The notes under the pieces: model-generated | Databases searched by the model: none | What the model saw: the letters and a program-made list of their open reading frames with translations, nothing else | Told to the model about the DNA's origin: nothing | Source of the DNA: Micromonospora sp. KC213 | Lineage (GTDB): Bacteria > Actinomycetota > Actinomycetes > Mycobacteriales > Micromonosporaceae | Length of the DNA stretch: 64,000 bases | Reading direction: 5' to 3' | NCBI RefSeq assembly: GCF_004348325.1 | Contig: NZ_SMKF01000004.1 | Coordinates: 51,883-115,882, forward strand | Position numbers and translations under genes: made by a program | Shown here: one piece after another, positions 8,845 to 17,327 of the stretch | Position numbering within the stretch: the first letter of the stretch is position 1 | How the letters are laid out: each line of letters opens with the position of its first letter

Positions 8845-9180
8845 CGAGGCGTGCCCGTCGGCCACGACGATTCCACGATCCGTCAGCGTGACCGCGCCGG
8901 CCTGAGCGAGCCGGGCCAGGACCCTGTTCACCGTGACGCGACTGAGGCCGAGTACGCGAGTCAGCTGCTCTGCGATCCGCGCCAGGCGCTCGTTGGCGCC
9001 GAACCAGACCATCCGGTACCGGGGGCGGATTTTGTGGACGATCGTCTGTCGGTGCAGCGTCCAGCGGACGAAGGCGGTCCGATCCAGGTCGCTGACGGCG
9101 ATCCACGTCCTGGTCGAAGTGGAACGCGGCGGACCCGCGAGTCATCCAGACCCGGGTACCCGGCTGACTTCCCGATGGTT
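8845..9180 (-). pseudogene. frameshifted Crp/Fnr-type regulator fragment
   Basis: Reading leftward, one frame encodes a cyclic-nucleotide-domain end and a clear Crp-type helix-turn-helix: TRTWIAVSDLDRTAF, then RYRMVWFGANERLARIAEQL and LGLSRVTVNRVLARLAQAGA. Upstream the same frame hits a stop near 9145, while a second frame carries the expected preceding segment RVWMTRGSAAFHFDQ. The gene therefore has at least one frameshift and no intact N-terminal domain. It is a remnant of a Crp-family regulator, probably once divergent from or following the next gene. Confidence 0.6.
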
Positions 9181-9234
9181 GCTGTCTGCAGTTCTGGTGC
9201 GGCATCTCTGGGCAACGGCTCGATCGCGGGGCGC

Positions 9235-9924
9235 TCACAGTCGGCCGGACATGGGCCAGTTTCTCCAATCTGTATTCGGTGGCAGCGTTGGCCGATAGAG
9301 AGCTGCGTCGGCGGTAGCGAGCACTTGTGCAATCTGTTGGTACGCCTCGATGTCGCTCGGCCCCACCATCATCAATCGGCCCGCCTCCTGGGAGGTGTGA
9401 TGGTGGGGAGAGAGCGGGATGAGGACCTCATGGTGCCAGTCTTCCAACCGCAGCACCTCGGGCAGATCGGCGGGGATGAGCTGCCGCAGCTCCGACTCAT
9501 CGGCCAGCAGTAGCTCCCGGTGCTGGGGCACCAGCATCCGGAAGAGCTTCTCCGGTTCGATGTGCGGTGGCGCGTCGAGGTGGACCTGTCGGCCGCGCAT
9601 CACGATCGGTACCTGCCGGAACGGCCAAGGCCATTCCGCATCCTCGTCGAACAACTCGGCCATATTGTCGACCCGGCTGAGGTGACGGTCACGGACGGCT
9701 GGCGACTCGCCGACGACGCAGTTCCCGACCGGATGCAGTACATCGACGACGTTGCCGGCCCGCGGATCGTAGCCGACCGTCTCCATGAGGAGTGCCCATC
9801 GGACGGCGTCACTGTAGGCGTGCAGCCGGGCGGTCACCAGGTAGCGGTACGGATGCTCCAGTTGCCCGAATCGATGCGTTGCGGCGGCTCGGTCGAGTTC
9901 GGCGAGGATGTGCTCACTGTTCAC
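9235..9924 (-). CDS. conserved hypothetical protein
   Basis: A 229-residue soluble protein with ordinary actinomycete codon use throughout. The N-terminus (ILAELDRAAATHRFGQLEHP, then RYLVTARLHAYSD, WALLMETVGYDPRAGN) and the segment LRLEDWHHE followed by PSDIEAYQQIAQVL resemble a family of unknown function found in actinobacteria and Bacteroidetes (DUF7003-like in my recollection). The start is GTG 9924; a ribosome-like AGAAGG abuts it unusually closely. No catalytic motif was recognised. It partly overlaps the decayed regulator downstream. Confidence 0.65.
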   Translation of the reverse strand: MNSEHILAELDRAAATHRFGQLEHPYRYLVTARLHAYSDAVRWALLMETVGYDPRAGNVVDVLHPVGNCVVGESPAVRDRHLSRVDNMAELFDEDAEWPWPFRQVPIVMRGRQVHLDAPPHIEPEKLFRMLVPQHRELLLADESELRQLIPADLPEVLRLEDWHHEVLIPLSPHHHTSQEAGRLMMVGPSDIEAYQQIAQVLATADAALYRPTLPPNTDWRNWPMSGRL

Positions 9925-10140
9925 CCTTCTACCCTACGGGCCGCTGGCGCTCGGTCCCGGGGATGTGAATCTCAGACGCAAGCGCGTAGTAGGCCAGCTG
10001 CATCCATTATGCAGCACCTGCTGTCCGGCTCGGTCAGTCCAACCTGAACCGCAGTTTGAGACACACCCTACAGATCACCGAACCGCGTCCTCGCTGAGAA
10101 CCGGACGGGAAATACGGATCCATTCGGTCTGAGGAGCCAG

Positions 10141-11391
10141 CTACGGCGCTGGCACCGAGATCGGTGACCACGTAGCCCCGCCGTTCAGCGACGTCGAGTA
10201 GAACCCGTCGCCCCTCTGGGCCGTGATTATCCCGCTGCGTTCGATGAAGTTGGAGACATTGGGCCCGGCCTCCAGTCTCGTAAAGGTGCGACCCCGATCG
10301 GCGCTGATCATCGGACCGTTGAGCTCCGTGCCGATCAGCAGCCGTCCATCCGGCCCGACGATCGCGCCCAGGATCGAGGCGGGTTGCCCTTCGCCGTCTC
10401 GGACTTGGGTCCACGTTCGGCCCGCGTCCGTGCTGGCGTACATGGGCCCGAAGCCGTTCTTGGCGTCCTTGCGCTGGACGGAGAACACCGCGTACCGGAG
10501 GCTGCCGGGTCCCACCAGCAGCCTGGGCGCGGACAGCAGTTTGTCCGGCTTGGGGAATCGTGACACTGACCAGGTACGGCCACCGTCGCGGGTAGTGGCC
10601 AGAGCGGGGACATCGCCCCGGGCGGCGCCGGAGATCCATCGGGTGCCGTCAGGGGCGATCGTGGACTCTGACGAGCCGTGGACCTGCTCCAGCGGCACGT
10701 TGGGCACCTTCAAGCGCATGCCGGTGTCCGGGTCGATCACCGTCAGTTCGCGGATGTCGCAGTTCGTATCGCGACAACGGGTGTGTAGACGCCCGGCGGC
10801 GGGGATCTCGGCGACGCTTCGCGCAACGGAGTCCGGTGCCGAACGCCACGTACGGCCGGCGTCGATGCTCACCCACCACTCTCCGCGGTCTTCGATCACG
10901 ACGGTATGTGTGGTGACGGCGTGCAGGTCGGCGCTATAGCCCTCGGGCGGCGCAACCTTCGCCAACGGAAGCTTTCGATGCTGGTAGGTCTGGCCACCGT
11001 CGGTGCTCACGGCCAGTCCGTACGAGCAGAACTGCTTACCGTCGGGGCACGTCGCGGTCAGCGCGAACCCGTGGTCCCGGTCGACGAACTGGACGAATAG
11101 GGCATCGAACCGCGTCCCGTTGACCTCGCCGGCGTCCACTCCGGTAACAGCGTTGTCGGAATAGGTCGTGTCCGCCGCCACCGCGGCGCTGCCCCGGCTG
11201 ACCGTCTCGCCGGGTGCCGCGTGTCCAACCGACACGCCAATCGCCGCCAACAACGCCGCCGCGATGAAGGCGCTACCAGTTCGGCGGCGCCACCTATCTG
11301 CGGTCTGCGGCCGCCGGTCAGACGATAGCCCGTCATGGGGCGGGTTGGCCTCGCTCCAGACGATCAGCTCATGGCGCGGTGTGGCGGGCAT
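10141..11391 (-). CDS. membrane-anchored Asp-box beta-propeller protein
   Basis: A 416-residue protein with an N-terminal cytoplasmic stretch, one membrane segment at about 40-58 and an extracellular domain. Six Asp-box motifs (S/T-x-D-x-G-x-T-W/Y type) occur at about 128-136, 175-182, 267-274, 320-327, 363-370 and 400-408, so it should fold as a six- or seven-bladed propeller related to sialidases and BNR proteins. Catalytic sialidase residues are not evident. ATG 11391 has AAGAGGTGG upstream and is preferred over ATG 11430. The role may be binding of a surface glycan or protein. Confidence 0.75.
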   Translation of the reverse strand: MPATPRHELIVWSEANPPHDGLSSDRRPQTADRWRRRTGSAFIAAALLAAIGVSVGHAAPGETVSRGSAAVAADTTYSDNAVTGVDAGEVNGTRFDALFVQFVDRDHGFALTATCPDGKQFCSYGLAVSTDGGQTYQHRKLPLAKVAPPEGYSADLHAVTTHTVVIEDRGEWWVSIDAGRTWRSAPDSVARSVAEIPAAGRLHTRCRDTNCDIRELTVIDPDTGMRLKVPNVPLEQVHGSSESTIAPDGTRWISGAARGDVPALATTRDGGRTWSVSRFPKPDKLLSAPRLLVGPGSLRYAVFSVQRKDAKNGFGPMYASTDAGRTWTQVRDGEGQPASILGAIVGPDGRLLIGTELNGPMISADRGRTFTRLEAGPNVSNFIERSGIITAQRGDGFYSTSLNGGATWSPISVPAP

Positions 11392-11830
11392 ACGCCACCT
11401 CTTTTCGGTAGGTGTATGAATGATCGACACCGCCGGGACGAGACAGGTTCCACGTTAGAAGACATGTGATTCACGTACTTCGTCGACGCTGAGTTGGGCG
11501 CCGTGTTCGACGACGTCGTTTTTGGAGCCCCGTCGACCCAGGTTGTGGTCTCCGTGGGGTGGGTGGTGGTGCCTGGTGGCGACTGGTCGAACGTGTCGAT
11601 GCGGCGGCCTGACCGAGGACCGTCTACGACGTCTACGGCACCGCGTTGACGCCTGCCCAGAGCTGGCCGGCATCCTCGCTGACCACCTCGGGCCGACCAT
11701 GTTCGCTGCCAGCCTTGGGTGGCGGAGGGTTCCGAGACCGCGACGGTTTCGGGGCGACGCCGTCGGGCACAAGGGGTCGCGATGATGGCGGCGGCCCCGC
11801 AAGTGTTGCGGAGGTTATGTCGCCCTCGAC
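11392..11830. other. intergenic, no gene seen
   Basis: Open frames on both strands are Arg/Pro-rich and have no ribosome sites or family resemblance. The left end must contain the promoter of the propeller gene. Confidence 0.35.
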
Positions 11831-11855
11831 GGTTGACCCTGACGCAGCGTCAACC
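11831..11855 (+). promoter_or_regulatory. MerR-type promoter/operator
   Basis: Arms GGTTGAC (11831-11837) and GTCAACC (11849-11855) flank a second perfect dyad, TGACGCAGCGTCA. TTGACC serves as a -35 box, and a -10-like CAGCAT lies about 19 bases downstream. A long spacer carrying a central dyad is the hallmark of MerR-regulated promoters. Transcription would begin close to ATG 11872, which would make the message nearly leaderless. Confidence 0.7.
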
Positions 11856-11871
11856 TTTCAGCATGGTTGAC

Positions 11872-12975
11872 ATGACTACGAGAACCAGTGCGATCGAGGT
11901 AACCGGACCCGGCAAGTCCTACAGCGCCGATCGTAAGAGGGCCGACGGAAGCCGTGGGACGATGCGGCAGTTCACGGTTCACCACGACGATGTCACGATC
12001 CCGATCTATCGCGGCGGACAGGGACGACCGCTGGTCCTGTGCCCCGGGCTAAACTCGACACACGCGGATCTGCATGAGCTGATTGAGCTGCTGCAGCGCG
12101 ACTACGACGTGGTGACCTTCGACCTGCGGGGCCACGGCCTCGCCTCGGACGCCGACCGGTACTCCTTCAAAGCGTTCCTCAGCGATCTCGTCGCCGTGAT
12201 GGCGGAACTGGGTGACCTCGACCGCGCTGTGCGGCACTATCACGCCAAGGGATTGCTGCCAGAGCCCGAACGGGACCACTCCGGCTACCGCAGGTACGAC
12301 GCCGGCGCCGTGGTCGAGCTGATCAAAATCCGGATCCTCGCTGAGGCCGGGGTCCCGCTGGCGCGGGTGCGGGAGCTGCTACAGGCGGACGAGGTGGAGT
12401 TCGCCGCAGCGGTTGGCGATATCGACAGCCGGCTGCGGGCCGAGATCCGGCAGCGGCAGCGGCACCGGGCGCAGATTGCCCGGCTCGCCGCTGGGGACAA
12501 CCTGGCGCTGCCCCCGGCGGTGGTCGAGTATCTCGACCGATTGCGGGCGTTCGGGGTCGACGAGCGGATCGTCCAAGCCGAACGCGACGGCTGGATCCTG
12601 CTGGCCGCGCACTCACCCGAGCGGGTCCCCGAGTGGATAGCACGAAAGCGGGAGCAGATCGGCGACCCGCAGCTCACGGACTTCTTTCTCAGCCTGAGTC
12701 AGGCTCTCGACCGGACCGCCGACGACCCACCGTTGGTCGAGCTAGCCGAAAAACTAGCCGCCTACCTCACGCGGCTGGCGGAAGAAGAGGGCGAGGACTA
12801 CGTTGACGACACCGACATCGAGCCACCGCTGGTCAAGCTGATGGACGAACTGGCGTTCGACACTGTGCCGGGGGCCCGTCGGCTGATCGAGTTGCTGAGG
12901 AAACGAGGTTGGACCGGATGGACCAAGCTTGAGCGGGGTGAACCGAGCACGGGGTGCCGCCGAGACACCCCATGA
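11872..12975 (+). CDS. chimeric hydrolase-MerR gene (probable internal deletion)
   Basis: A 367-residue open frame made of two unrelated halves. Residues 31-115 are the start of an alpha/beta hydrolase (LVLCPGLNSTHADLHELIEL, VVTFDLRGHGLASD) but stop before the nucleophile Ser, Asp and His. From about residue 118 (AVRHYHAKGLLPEPE, GYRRYD) it is a MerR regulator lacking its first DNA-contacting helix. The junction lies near 12220-12230. ATG 11872 or 11863 starts it, without a ribosome site but directly behind a MerR-type promoter. The likely origin is deletion between a hydrolase gene and its MerR regulator. Neither activity should survive intact, although the frame is open. Confidence 0.75.
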   Translation: MTTRTSAIEVTGPGKSYSADRKRADGSRGTMRQFTVHHDDVTIPIYRGGQGRPLVLCPGLNSTHADLHELIELLQRDYDVVTFDLRGHGLASDADRYSFKAFLSDLVAVMAELGDLDRAVRHYHAKGLLPEPERDHSGYRRYDAGAVVELIKIRILAEAGVPLARVRELLQADEVEFAAAVGDIDSRLRAEIRQRQRHRAQIARLAAGDNLALPPAVVEYLDRLRAFGVDERIVQAERDGWILLAAHSPERVPEWIARKREQIGDPQLTDFFLSLSQALDRTADDPPLVELAEKLAAYLTRLAEEEGEDYVDDTDIEPPLVKLMDELAFDTVPGARRLIELLRKRGWTGWTKLERGEPSTGCRRDTP

Positions 12976-13036
12976 AGCCCGTGCGGTGGAGCGGTCCCAG
13001 ATCCGGATGCGCGCTTAACCCCACGCCGGAACCGTC

Positions 13037-13330
13037 CACAACTCTTGACAATTCCTCCGACGCGGTGGGTGCGATCCTGCAGCCGTGGTGGTCGCGGGCG
13101 AGGCCGGTGAACTGGTAGTTCAGGTCGGTGAAGATGCCTTCGGTGCTTTAGGCGGCGAAGGAGCCGTAGACGGTGCGGTACGGCGGGAAGTCGTGGGGCA
13201 GGTAGCGCCAGGCGATGCCGGTGCCGGTTGACGTACAGGATGGCGTCGAAGATCTCGCGCAGGTCGTGGGTGGGGGCGCGGCCACTGACGCGGCCCAAGA
13301 AGGTGGACACGCGGCCCGCAGAACGAGCTG
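13037..13330 (-). pseudogene. IS5-family transposase fragment
   Basis: Pieces of an IS5-group transposase are split over two frames: APTHDLREIFDAILYVN, then GIAWRYLPHDFPPYRTVYGS, then after an in-frame stop EGIFTDLNYQFTGLARDHHG. The DDE catalytic region is missing. The upstream end is fused directly to a tyrosine-recombinase 5' end at about 13283, so this is a recombined scar. Confidence 0.6.
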
Positions 13331-13375
13331 ATTGGCCCCCATGACACTGGGAGCTGAAGCGGGAGAGGTAGTCAT
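13283..13375 (-). pseudogene. 5' remnant of tyrosine recombinase gene (second copy)
   Basis: ATG 13375 opens MTTSPASAPSVMGANQLVLR, and after a one-base frameshift VSTFLGRVSG follows. This corresponds to the beginning of the recombinase gene at 19036-19994, including its upstream DNA. Only about 30 codons remain before IS5-type sequence takes over. Confidence 0.55.
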
Positions 13376-13427
13376 ACATCACCGCGTCATCAGCCGCAAT
13401 CAACGCCAGCGCACCCGGAGCGGCATG
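13361..13427. repeat. recombinase upstream repeat, copy 1
   Basis: The segment from GGAGAGGTAGTCATACATCA to ACCCGGAGCGGCATG closely matches 19980-20048 in the same orientation. It is the leader of the same tyrosine recombinase gene in both places. Confidence 0.6.
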
Positions 13428-13467
13428 AGGGTGCACTCCGACGCGACCTCGGACGAGGGGGTGGGAG

Positions 13468-14091
13468 TCAGTGCGGTTGCGTTGGTGGTTGCTCGCTGGT
13501 CCAGCTTTGCCTCAGGCGGTCGATCAGGTCGAGGAAGACAGAGAAGGCGTGGTCGACGCGTTCGCGGTCGTTGGTGGTGAGGAGATCGAGTTGCAGGCCG
13601 CGTGCCTGGGCCACGATCATCGATGCGATCAAGGGCGCTTGCTCGCCGGGGCATCCTTCCGCCAAGACCAGCCGCTGCATGAGCCCAAGCGCGTCGTGCA
13701 TTGCTTGCTGAAGGAAACGCTCGTAGCGCTCCGGCTCTCGTGTGGCCTGAGCGAAGACCTCGAACAACAAGCGATAGACCGGCAGGCGGTCCGCGGTCGT
13801 CGTCCGCCGCCACCACGAGCCGAGGTCGGCCAGGCTGCCGGATGAGTCGGCTAGGCCGGCCGCGTCGGCCAACCGCTGGCGAAGCACATCGGTCACCTCG
13901 ATGAGGAGGGCCTCCTTTGTGCCGAAGTGGTGCAGCAGAGTCCCGTGGCTGACCCCTACTGCCTCGGCCAACGGCCGCATCGCCAGATCCGCTAACCCGT
14001 GCCCGAGAACGTAGTTGACCACGGCATCGAGTAGTTCGGGCCGTCGGTGCTGGTAACGCAGACGCCGACCGTCTACGTGCTGCGCGCTCAT
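13468..14091 (-). CDS. TetR-family transcriptional regulator
   Basis: A 207-residue repressor with an N-terminal helix-turn-helix at about residues 14-58 (LLDAVVNYVLGHGLADLAMR, VGVSHGTLLHHFGTKEALL) and a typical helical C-terminal ligand domain. ATG 14091 is taken as start; an in-frame ATG at 14115 would add eight residues. It is divergent from the VOC-family gene, and a near-perfect operator (TGACCATATGGTCA) lies between them, so control of both genes is strongly suggested. Confidence 0.85.
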   Translation of the reverse strand: MSAQHVDGRRLRYQHRRPELLDAVVNYVLGHGLADLAMRPLAEAVGVSHGTLLHHFGTKEALLIEVTDVLRQRLADAAGLADSSGSLADLGSWWRRTTTADRLPVYRLLFEVFAQATREPERYERFLQQAMHDALGLMQRLVLAEGCPGEQAPLIASMIVAQARGLQLDLLTTNDRERVDHAFSVFLDLIDRLRQSWTSEQPPTQPH

Positions 14092-14115
14092 TCGTCTCAG
14101 GGTACCCACCCCCAA

Positions 14116-14143
14116 AGTAGCTTGACCATATGGTCAGACTACT
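14116..14143. promoter_or_regulatory. TetR operator
   Basis: The perfect 14-base palindrome TGACCATATGGTCA (14123-14136) is extended by outer arms AGTAG and CTACT, giving a 28-base dyad. It lies between the divergent TetR and VOC genes and overlaps both promoter regions. Confidence 0.75.
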
Positions 14144-14158
14144 TCTAGCGTGGTCGAC

Positions 14159-15112
14159 ATGACCCCTGAGATCACCCGCCTGCACCACGTCGGTCACGTG
14201 GTCCGCGATATGTCCGCCGCGCTCAAGCTGTATCGACGGCTAGGGTTCGCGCTGCCCGCGCCGAGTTATCCCGCGATGGTGCCGCAGGACGGAGGCACAC
14301 TCGAGCCGTTCGGCGCAGCCAACACCCACGCCGACTTTCCTCAGGACTTCGTCGAACTGGTGACCGTCGTCGACGCCGACGGCGTGGGTAGTCGAGTGCC
14401 GGCCGACGCGCGACTGGTCCCGCTGAACGCCCCGCCCACCGTGCTGCCATCGCTGATGGAGCGGATCAACGCCACCAGCGCCAACCTGTCCGACTGTCTG
14501 GACCGGTACGAGGGCCTGCACATCCTGATGCTGTCCTCGTCCGATATCGAGGCGACCGCGGCTCGTCTCACGAACTCCGGGGTAAAACACGGCGGGGTCA
14601 ACACCGTGCGACGCCCAGTAGGCCCCCAAGTCGAAACAGTCCGATACCTAGAGATCGACGGCGTTCAATCTGGCGTGGAGGCCGAAGGCAGGATCGGTGT
14701 CGCCGCGGATCTGGATCCCGGAATCCAGAGCTCCCGCGCGGCCGACCATCCCAACGGTGCCGTCGGTCTCGTCGACGCCACGCTTTGCATCGCCGACCCT
14801 GAGTTGGACGCGATCCGCACACGCTACGAGGCTTACCTTGACCGCACACCCAAGGCCAACGGACGTGGGTATGTGTTCGAACTCGGTGCGGCAACACTGA
14901 CCCTGGTACCGGCATCCCGCCTCGCCGAGGCTCTGCCCGGACAGCAACCACCGGCACTGCCCGCCCTCGTTGCCTACACGGTCGAAGTCCGCGACCTGGT
15001 CGCGACGAAGAACCTCCTGCAAACCAACAAGGTCCCGCTGTGTCGAGCAGCATCCGGAGAGATCTTCGTGCCAGCCACCGCCGCGATCGGAACGGTGATC
15101 GCCTTCCGTTGA
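14159..15112 (+). CDS. two-domain VOC (glyoxalase-like) protein
   Basis: A 317-residue protein with two vicinal-oxygen-chelate halves. The first begins ITRLHHVGHVVRDMSAALKL with RLGFALP and carries a His at the usual metal position; the second begins after about residue 180. It resembles the glyoxalase-like domain proteins that handle small hydrophobic ligands or aromatic diols. ATG 14159 is preferred; GTG 14150 is in frame. No ribosome site is visible, and the start lies close to the operator, which suggests a leaderless message under TetR control. The substrate is unknown. Confidence 0.75.
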   Translation: MTPEITRLHHVGHVVRDMSAALKLYRRLGFALPAPSYPAMVPQDGGTLEPFGAANTHADFPQDFVELVTVVDADGVGSRVPADARLVPLNAPPTVLPSLMERINATSANLSDCLDRYEGLHILMLSSSDIEATAARLTNSGVKHGGVNTVRRPVGPQVETVRYLEIDGVQSGVEAEGRIGVAADLDPGIQSSRAADHPNGAVGLVDATLCIADPELDAIRTRYEAYLDRTPKANGRGYVFELGAATLTLVPASRLAEALPGQQPPALPALVAYTVEVRDLVATKNLLQTNKVPLCRAASGEIFVPATAAIGTVIAFR

Positions 15113-15215
15113 ACCGACAGAAACACCCCTACATCGACCGGGAATGTCTGGGTTACGCTACGTAGCGCTCGGATCGCGGCAGAGGCGGATGGTGGCCGTA
15201 GCGTTGAGACGGTGT

Positions 15216-15635
15216 TCAGGTCGCGTTGCTACGGGCTACGGCAAAGCACAGGCCGGCCACGACCAGTGCGTACGGGCCCCAGAAGTATCGTTCCCAGGTG
15301 CTTGAGGAGGCGACGTTCATCAACGCGCCGAGAAGCAGGAGCCCGAAGAGGAGCCATGTGCCCCAGCGGGCCACGGCCTCGGGCATGGCGAGCATTCCGA
15401 AGCCGGCCCGACGGATTACGAGCATCGCGGCGCCGGCCCAGACGAGGACGGCCAGGGCGCTCGCGATCCTCAACCGGTGGGGCAACGAGCCGGTGTGGGT
15501 GCCACCCCACGCGGCTTGCGCCAGTGGCGCCCCCAGCGCGAGGGCCAGTTGGAACAGCGCGATGCCGACCAGCCCGACGACTGCCGCCGTCGCCGTGGCC
15601 CGCACCAGGGTCACGTTCGCTGTTGTGGTGATCAT
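15216..15635 (-). CDS. small integral membrane protein
   Basis: A 139-residue protein with four membrane segments (about 9-33, 53-75, 88-106, 115-134). ATG 15635 has AGGAGC eight bases upstream and overlaps the stop of the PadR gene (ATGA), so the two are co-transcribed and coupled. It resembles the small hydrophobic proteins often paired with PadR regulators in actinomycetes. The function is unknown; stress sensing or export is possible from context only. Confidence 0.72.
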   Translation of the reverse strand: MITTTANVTLVRATATAAVVGLVGIALFQLALALGAPLAQAAWGGTHTGSLPHRLRIASALAVLVWAGAAMLVIRRAGFGMLAMPEAVARWGTWLLFGLLLLGALMNVASSSTWERYFWGPYALVVAGLCFAVARSNAT

Positions 15636-16195
15636 TGTGGGTGCTCCTGCCGTGAGAGTTCCATGTGATCGAGTGCAGCGAGGCATTCGTCTGCCCAGGC
15701 GATCACCGCATGGGCATGGTGGCGTCCCGCTGAGATGGTGAGTTGCCAGAAGGGCGCATCGTCGGCGTGCTGCGGCTCGCTTGCGATTTGGGCGTCGAGG
15801 TCGTCGAATTGGCGCAGCCGTTGTTGTGCGTCGGCCTTGGCGTTGGCGGTGAGTGCCCGGCACGCCTCGACTCCCAGGGTGCGACCGAAGAACAGGCGCA
15901 GGAGCAGACCGTTGCGTGCGGGCACTGCCTGGATCGGCTGGGCGAGCAGCTCACGAAGTCGGCGGGCCCCCGAGGCGGTGAGGGCGTACGTCGACGAGCC
16001 GCGCTTGACTGATCCGCTGCGGCGGACGAACCCGTGGCGCTCCAGGTCGGCGAGCGCCGGGTAGATCTGCCCGAAGCTTTCGTTCCAGAAGTGGCCGAGT
16101 ACATCGCGGATTGCCTCTCTCAGCGCGTAGCCGGTCATCGGCTCGATGCTCAGCGCGCCAAGAACGGCCATGTCGGTCTGGCTGGAACGTGCCAT
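15632..16195 (-). CDS. PadR-family transcriptional regulator
   Basis: A 187-residue regulator. The PadR winged helix is at about 7-80 (MAVLGALSIEPMTGYALREA, FGQIYPALADLERHGFV, STYALTASGARRLRELL), and the C-terminal helical dimerisation domain follows. ATG 16195 has GAGAAGG upstream. It heads a two-gene operon with the membrane protein. An AGATATATCT-centred dyad directly upstream is a good candidate for its own operator. Confidence 0.88.
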   Translation of the reverse strand: MARSSQTDMAVLGALSIEPMTGYALREAIRDVLGHFWNESFGQIYPALADLERHGFVRRSGSVKRGSSTYALTASGARRLRELLAQPIQAVPARNGLLLRLFFGRTLGVEACRALTANAKADAQQRLRQFDDLDAQIASEPQHADDAPFWQLTISAGRHHAHAVIAWADECLAALDHMELSRQEHPQ

Positions 16196-16221
16196 CGCCC
16201 GCCTTCTCACCTCTGCCGTAG

Positions 16222-16249
16222 CTATCTGCCAGATATATCTACTAGATAG
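16222..16249. promoter_or_regulatory. candidate PadR operator
   Basis: Outer arms CTATCT (16222-16227) and AGATAG (16244-16249) flank the perfect palindrome AGATATATCT (16231-16240), about 30 bases upstream of the PadR start. The AT-rich dyad stands out from its GC-rich surroundings. Confidence 0.6.
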
Positions 16250-17021
16250 GTAGCGTCGCGTCAAGGGGTCCCTCCGCGGGCGCGGATCTTCGCGTGGGGC
16301 GCGGTTCACGGCCTTCTGCCTGCGTGAGAGCTTCGGCCGGAAGCGGTGCCGCTTGAACGGCGTGCGCACGACCCACCCCGAGCTGCGCAAGATCAGCTTG
16401 GAAGAGGCTCAGTGGAACGTCATGGCTATCACGTTGCGCCAGCCAAGCGGGGGACCAGCTCGCAGCGCGTGCGACACGTGTTGGCACCGTACACGCACCA
16501 CATGACGACCTCAGTAGCCAGAGCCTTGCGCGAAATGGCTCAATGCCAGGTAGGGAGGAACCGTTCCGCGCTCGCACCGTGAGAAGATCAGAATATTGAA
16601 GTTCGTCGTCAACGACCGTCCCTGAGCGCTGATCCGGTCCCAGTCGCCAGCAACCACATGCATGCCGCTGACGCGCCCGGACACCCCAACCGCCACCGAG
16701 CCGCCCGCCACGACGTCCACAGTGTCAGCACGCGCACCGGCCGGGATCGGTACCGTCACCGCCGCCACCAGCAACAAGCCGAACAGCAGCACCAAGAAAA
16801 CGAAAACCGCGAACTACCCGAGGCCACGACACACAGGTTGGAGATCAAGCTAGCCGACTACCTGGACCCGATCCTCGAGGAGCCAGCGCCGATCAGGACT
16901 TTGCCACCGTGCGGACAACGACATTATGGCCGCGTTCTAGTGACCGAGTGGCCAATACCGCCCCACATCGGCCTGTTCGAAAATTTATATTGACCGATCT
17001 AGTCACCATCGAAGGAGCAGC
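16250..17021. other. long non-coding stretch
   Basis: No supported gene. A minus-strand frame near 16511-16795 begins with a hydrophobic stretch (LLFGLLLVAAVTVPIPAGA) like a membrane or signal segment, but it lacks a ribosome site and is preceded by a stop. The right end contains the ribosome site of the next gene. Confidence 0.35.
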
Positions 17022-17327
17022 ATGCGAGAAGTCACTTGGCTCCGCCGGCTCGGCCTCGTCTCAGCAGCAGTGGCTCTCGGCCTGGCAACCACACCCGTGG
17101 CCGCGCACGCCGACGACTATGACACCCCCCGCAGCGCCACTGTCGACGGGGCGGGCAACACCTATGCGGCCGGGAAGGCAGCGGCCGAACAGCGGGCCCG
17201 GGCAGCCGTCTTGGCAGTCGGCCACGACTGCACCCCCGGGCAGTACTATACAATGCTGATCTATATGTCCCCCGGTGGCGGCACGTGGGTCTTCCGGTCC
17301 ACCCACCAGGCGATGTGCGTCGACTGA
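17022..17327 (+). CDS. small secreted protein
   Basis: A 101-residue precursor with ATG 17022 behind GAAGGAGC. Residues 1-30 are a Sec signal peptide with two Arg, a hydrophobic core (LVSAAVALGLATT) and cleavage site AHA before DDYD. The mature part of about 71 residues has an Ala-rich helix and two Cys (in HDCTPG and AMCVD) that could form one disulfide. No family was recognised. It stands alone between non-coding stretches. Confidence 0.72.
   Translation: MREVTWLRRLGLVSAAVALGLATTPVAAHADDYDTPRSATVDGAGNTYAAGKAAAEQRARAAVLAVGHDCTPGQYYTMLIYMSPGGGTWVFRSTHQAMCVD

Noticed and set aside
16511..16795. Minus-strand frame with a signal-like hydrophobic start
   Set aside because: It has no ribosome site, is preceded closely by a stop and has no homology I can recognise. 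The hydrophobic run can arise by chance in such DNA.
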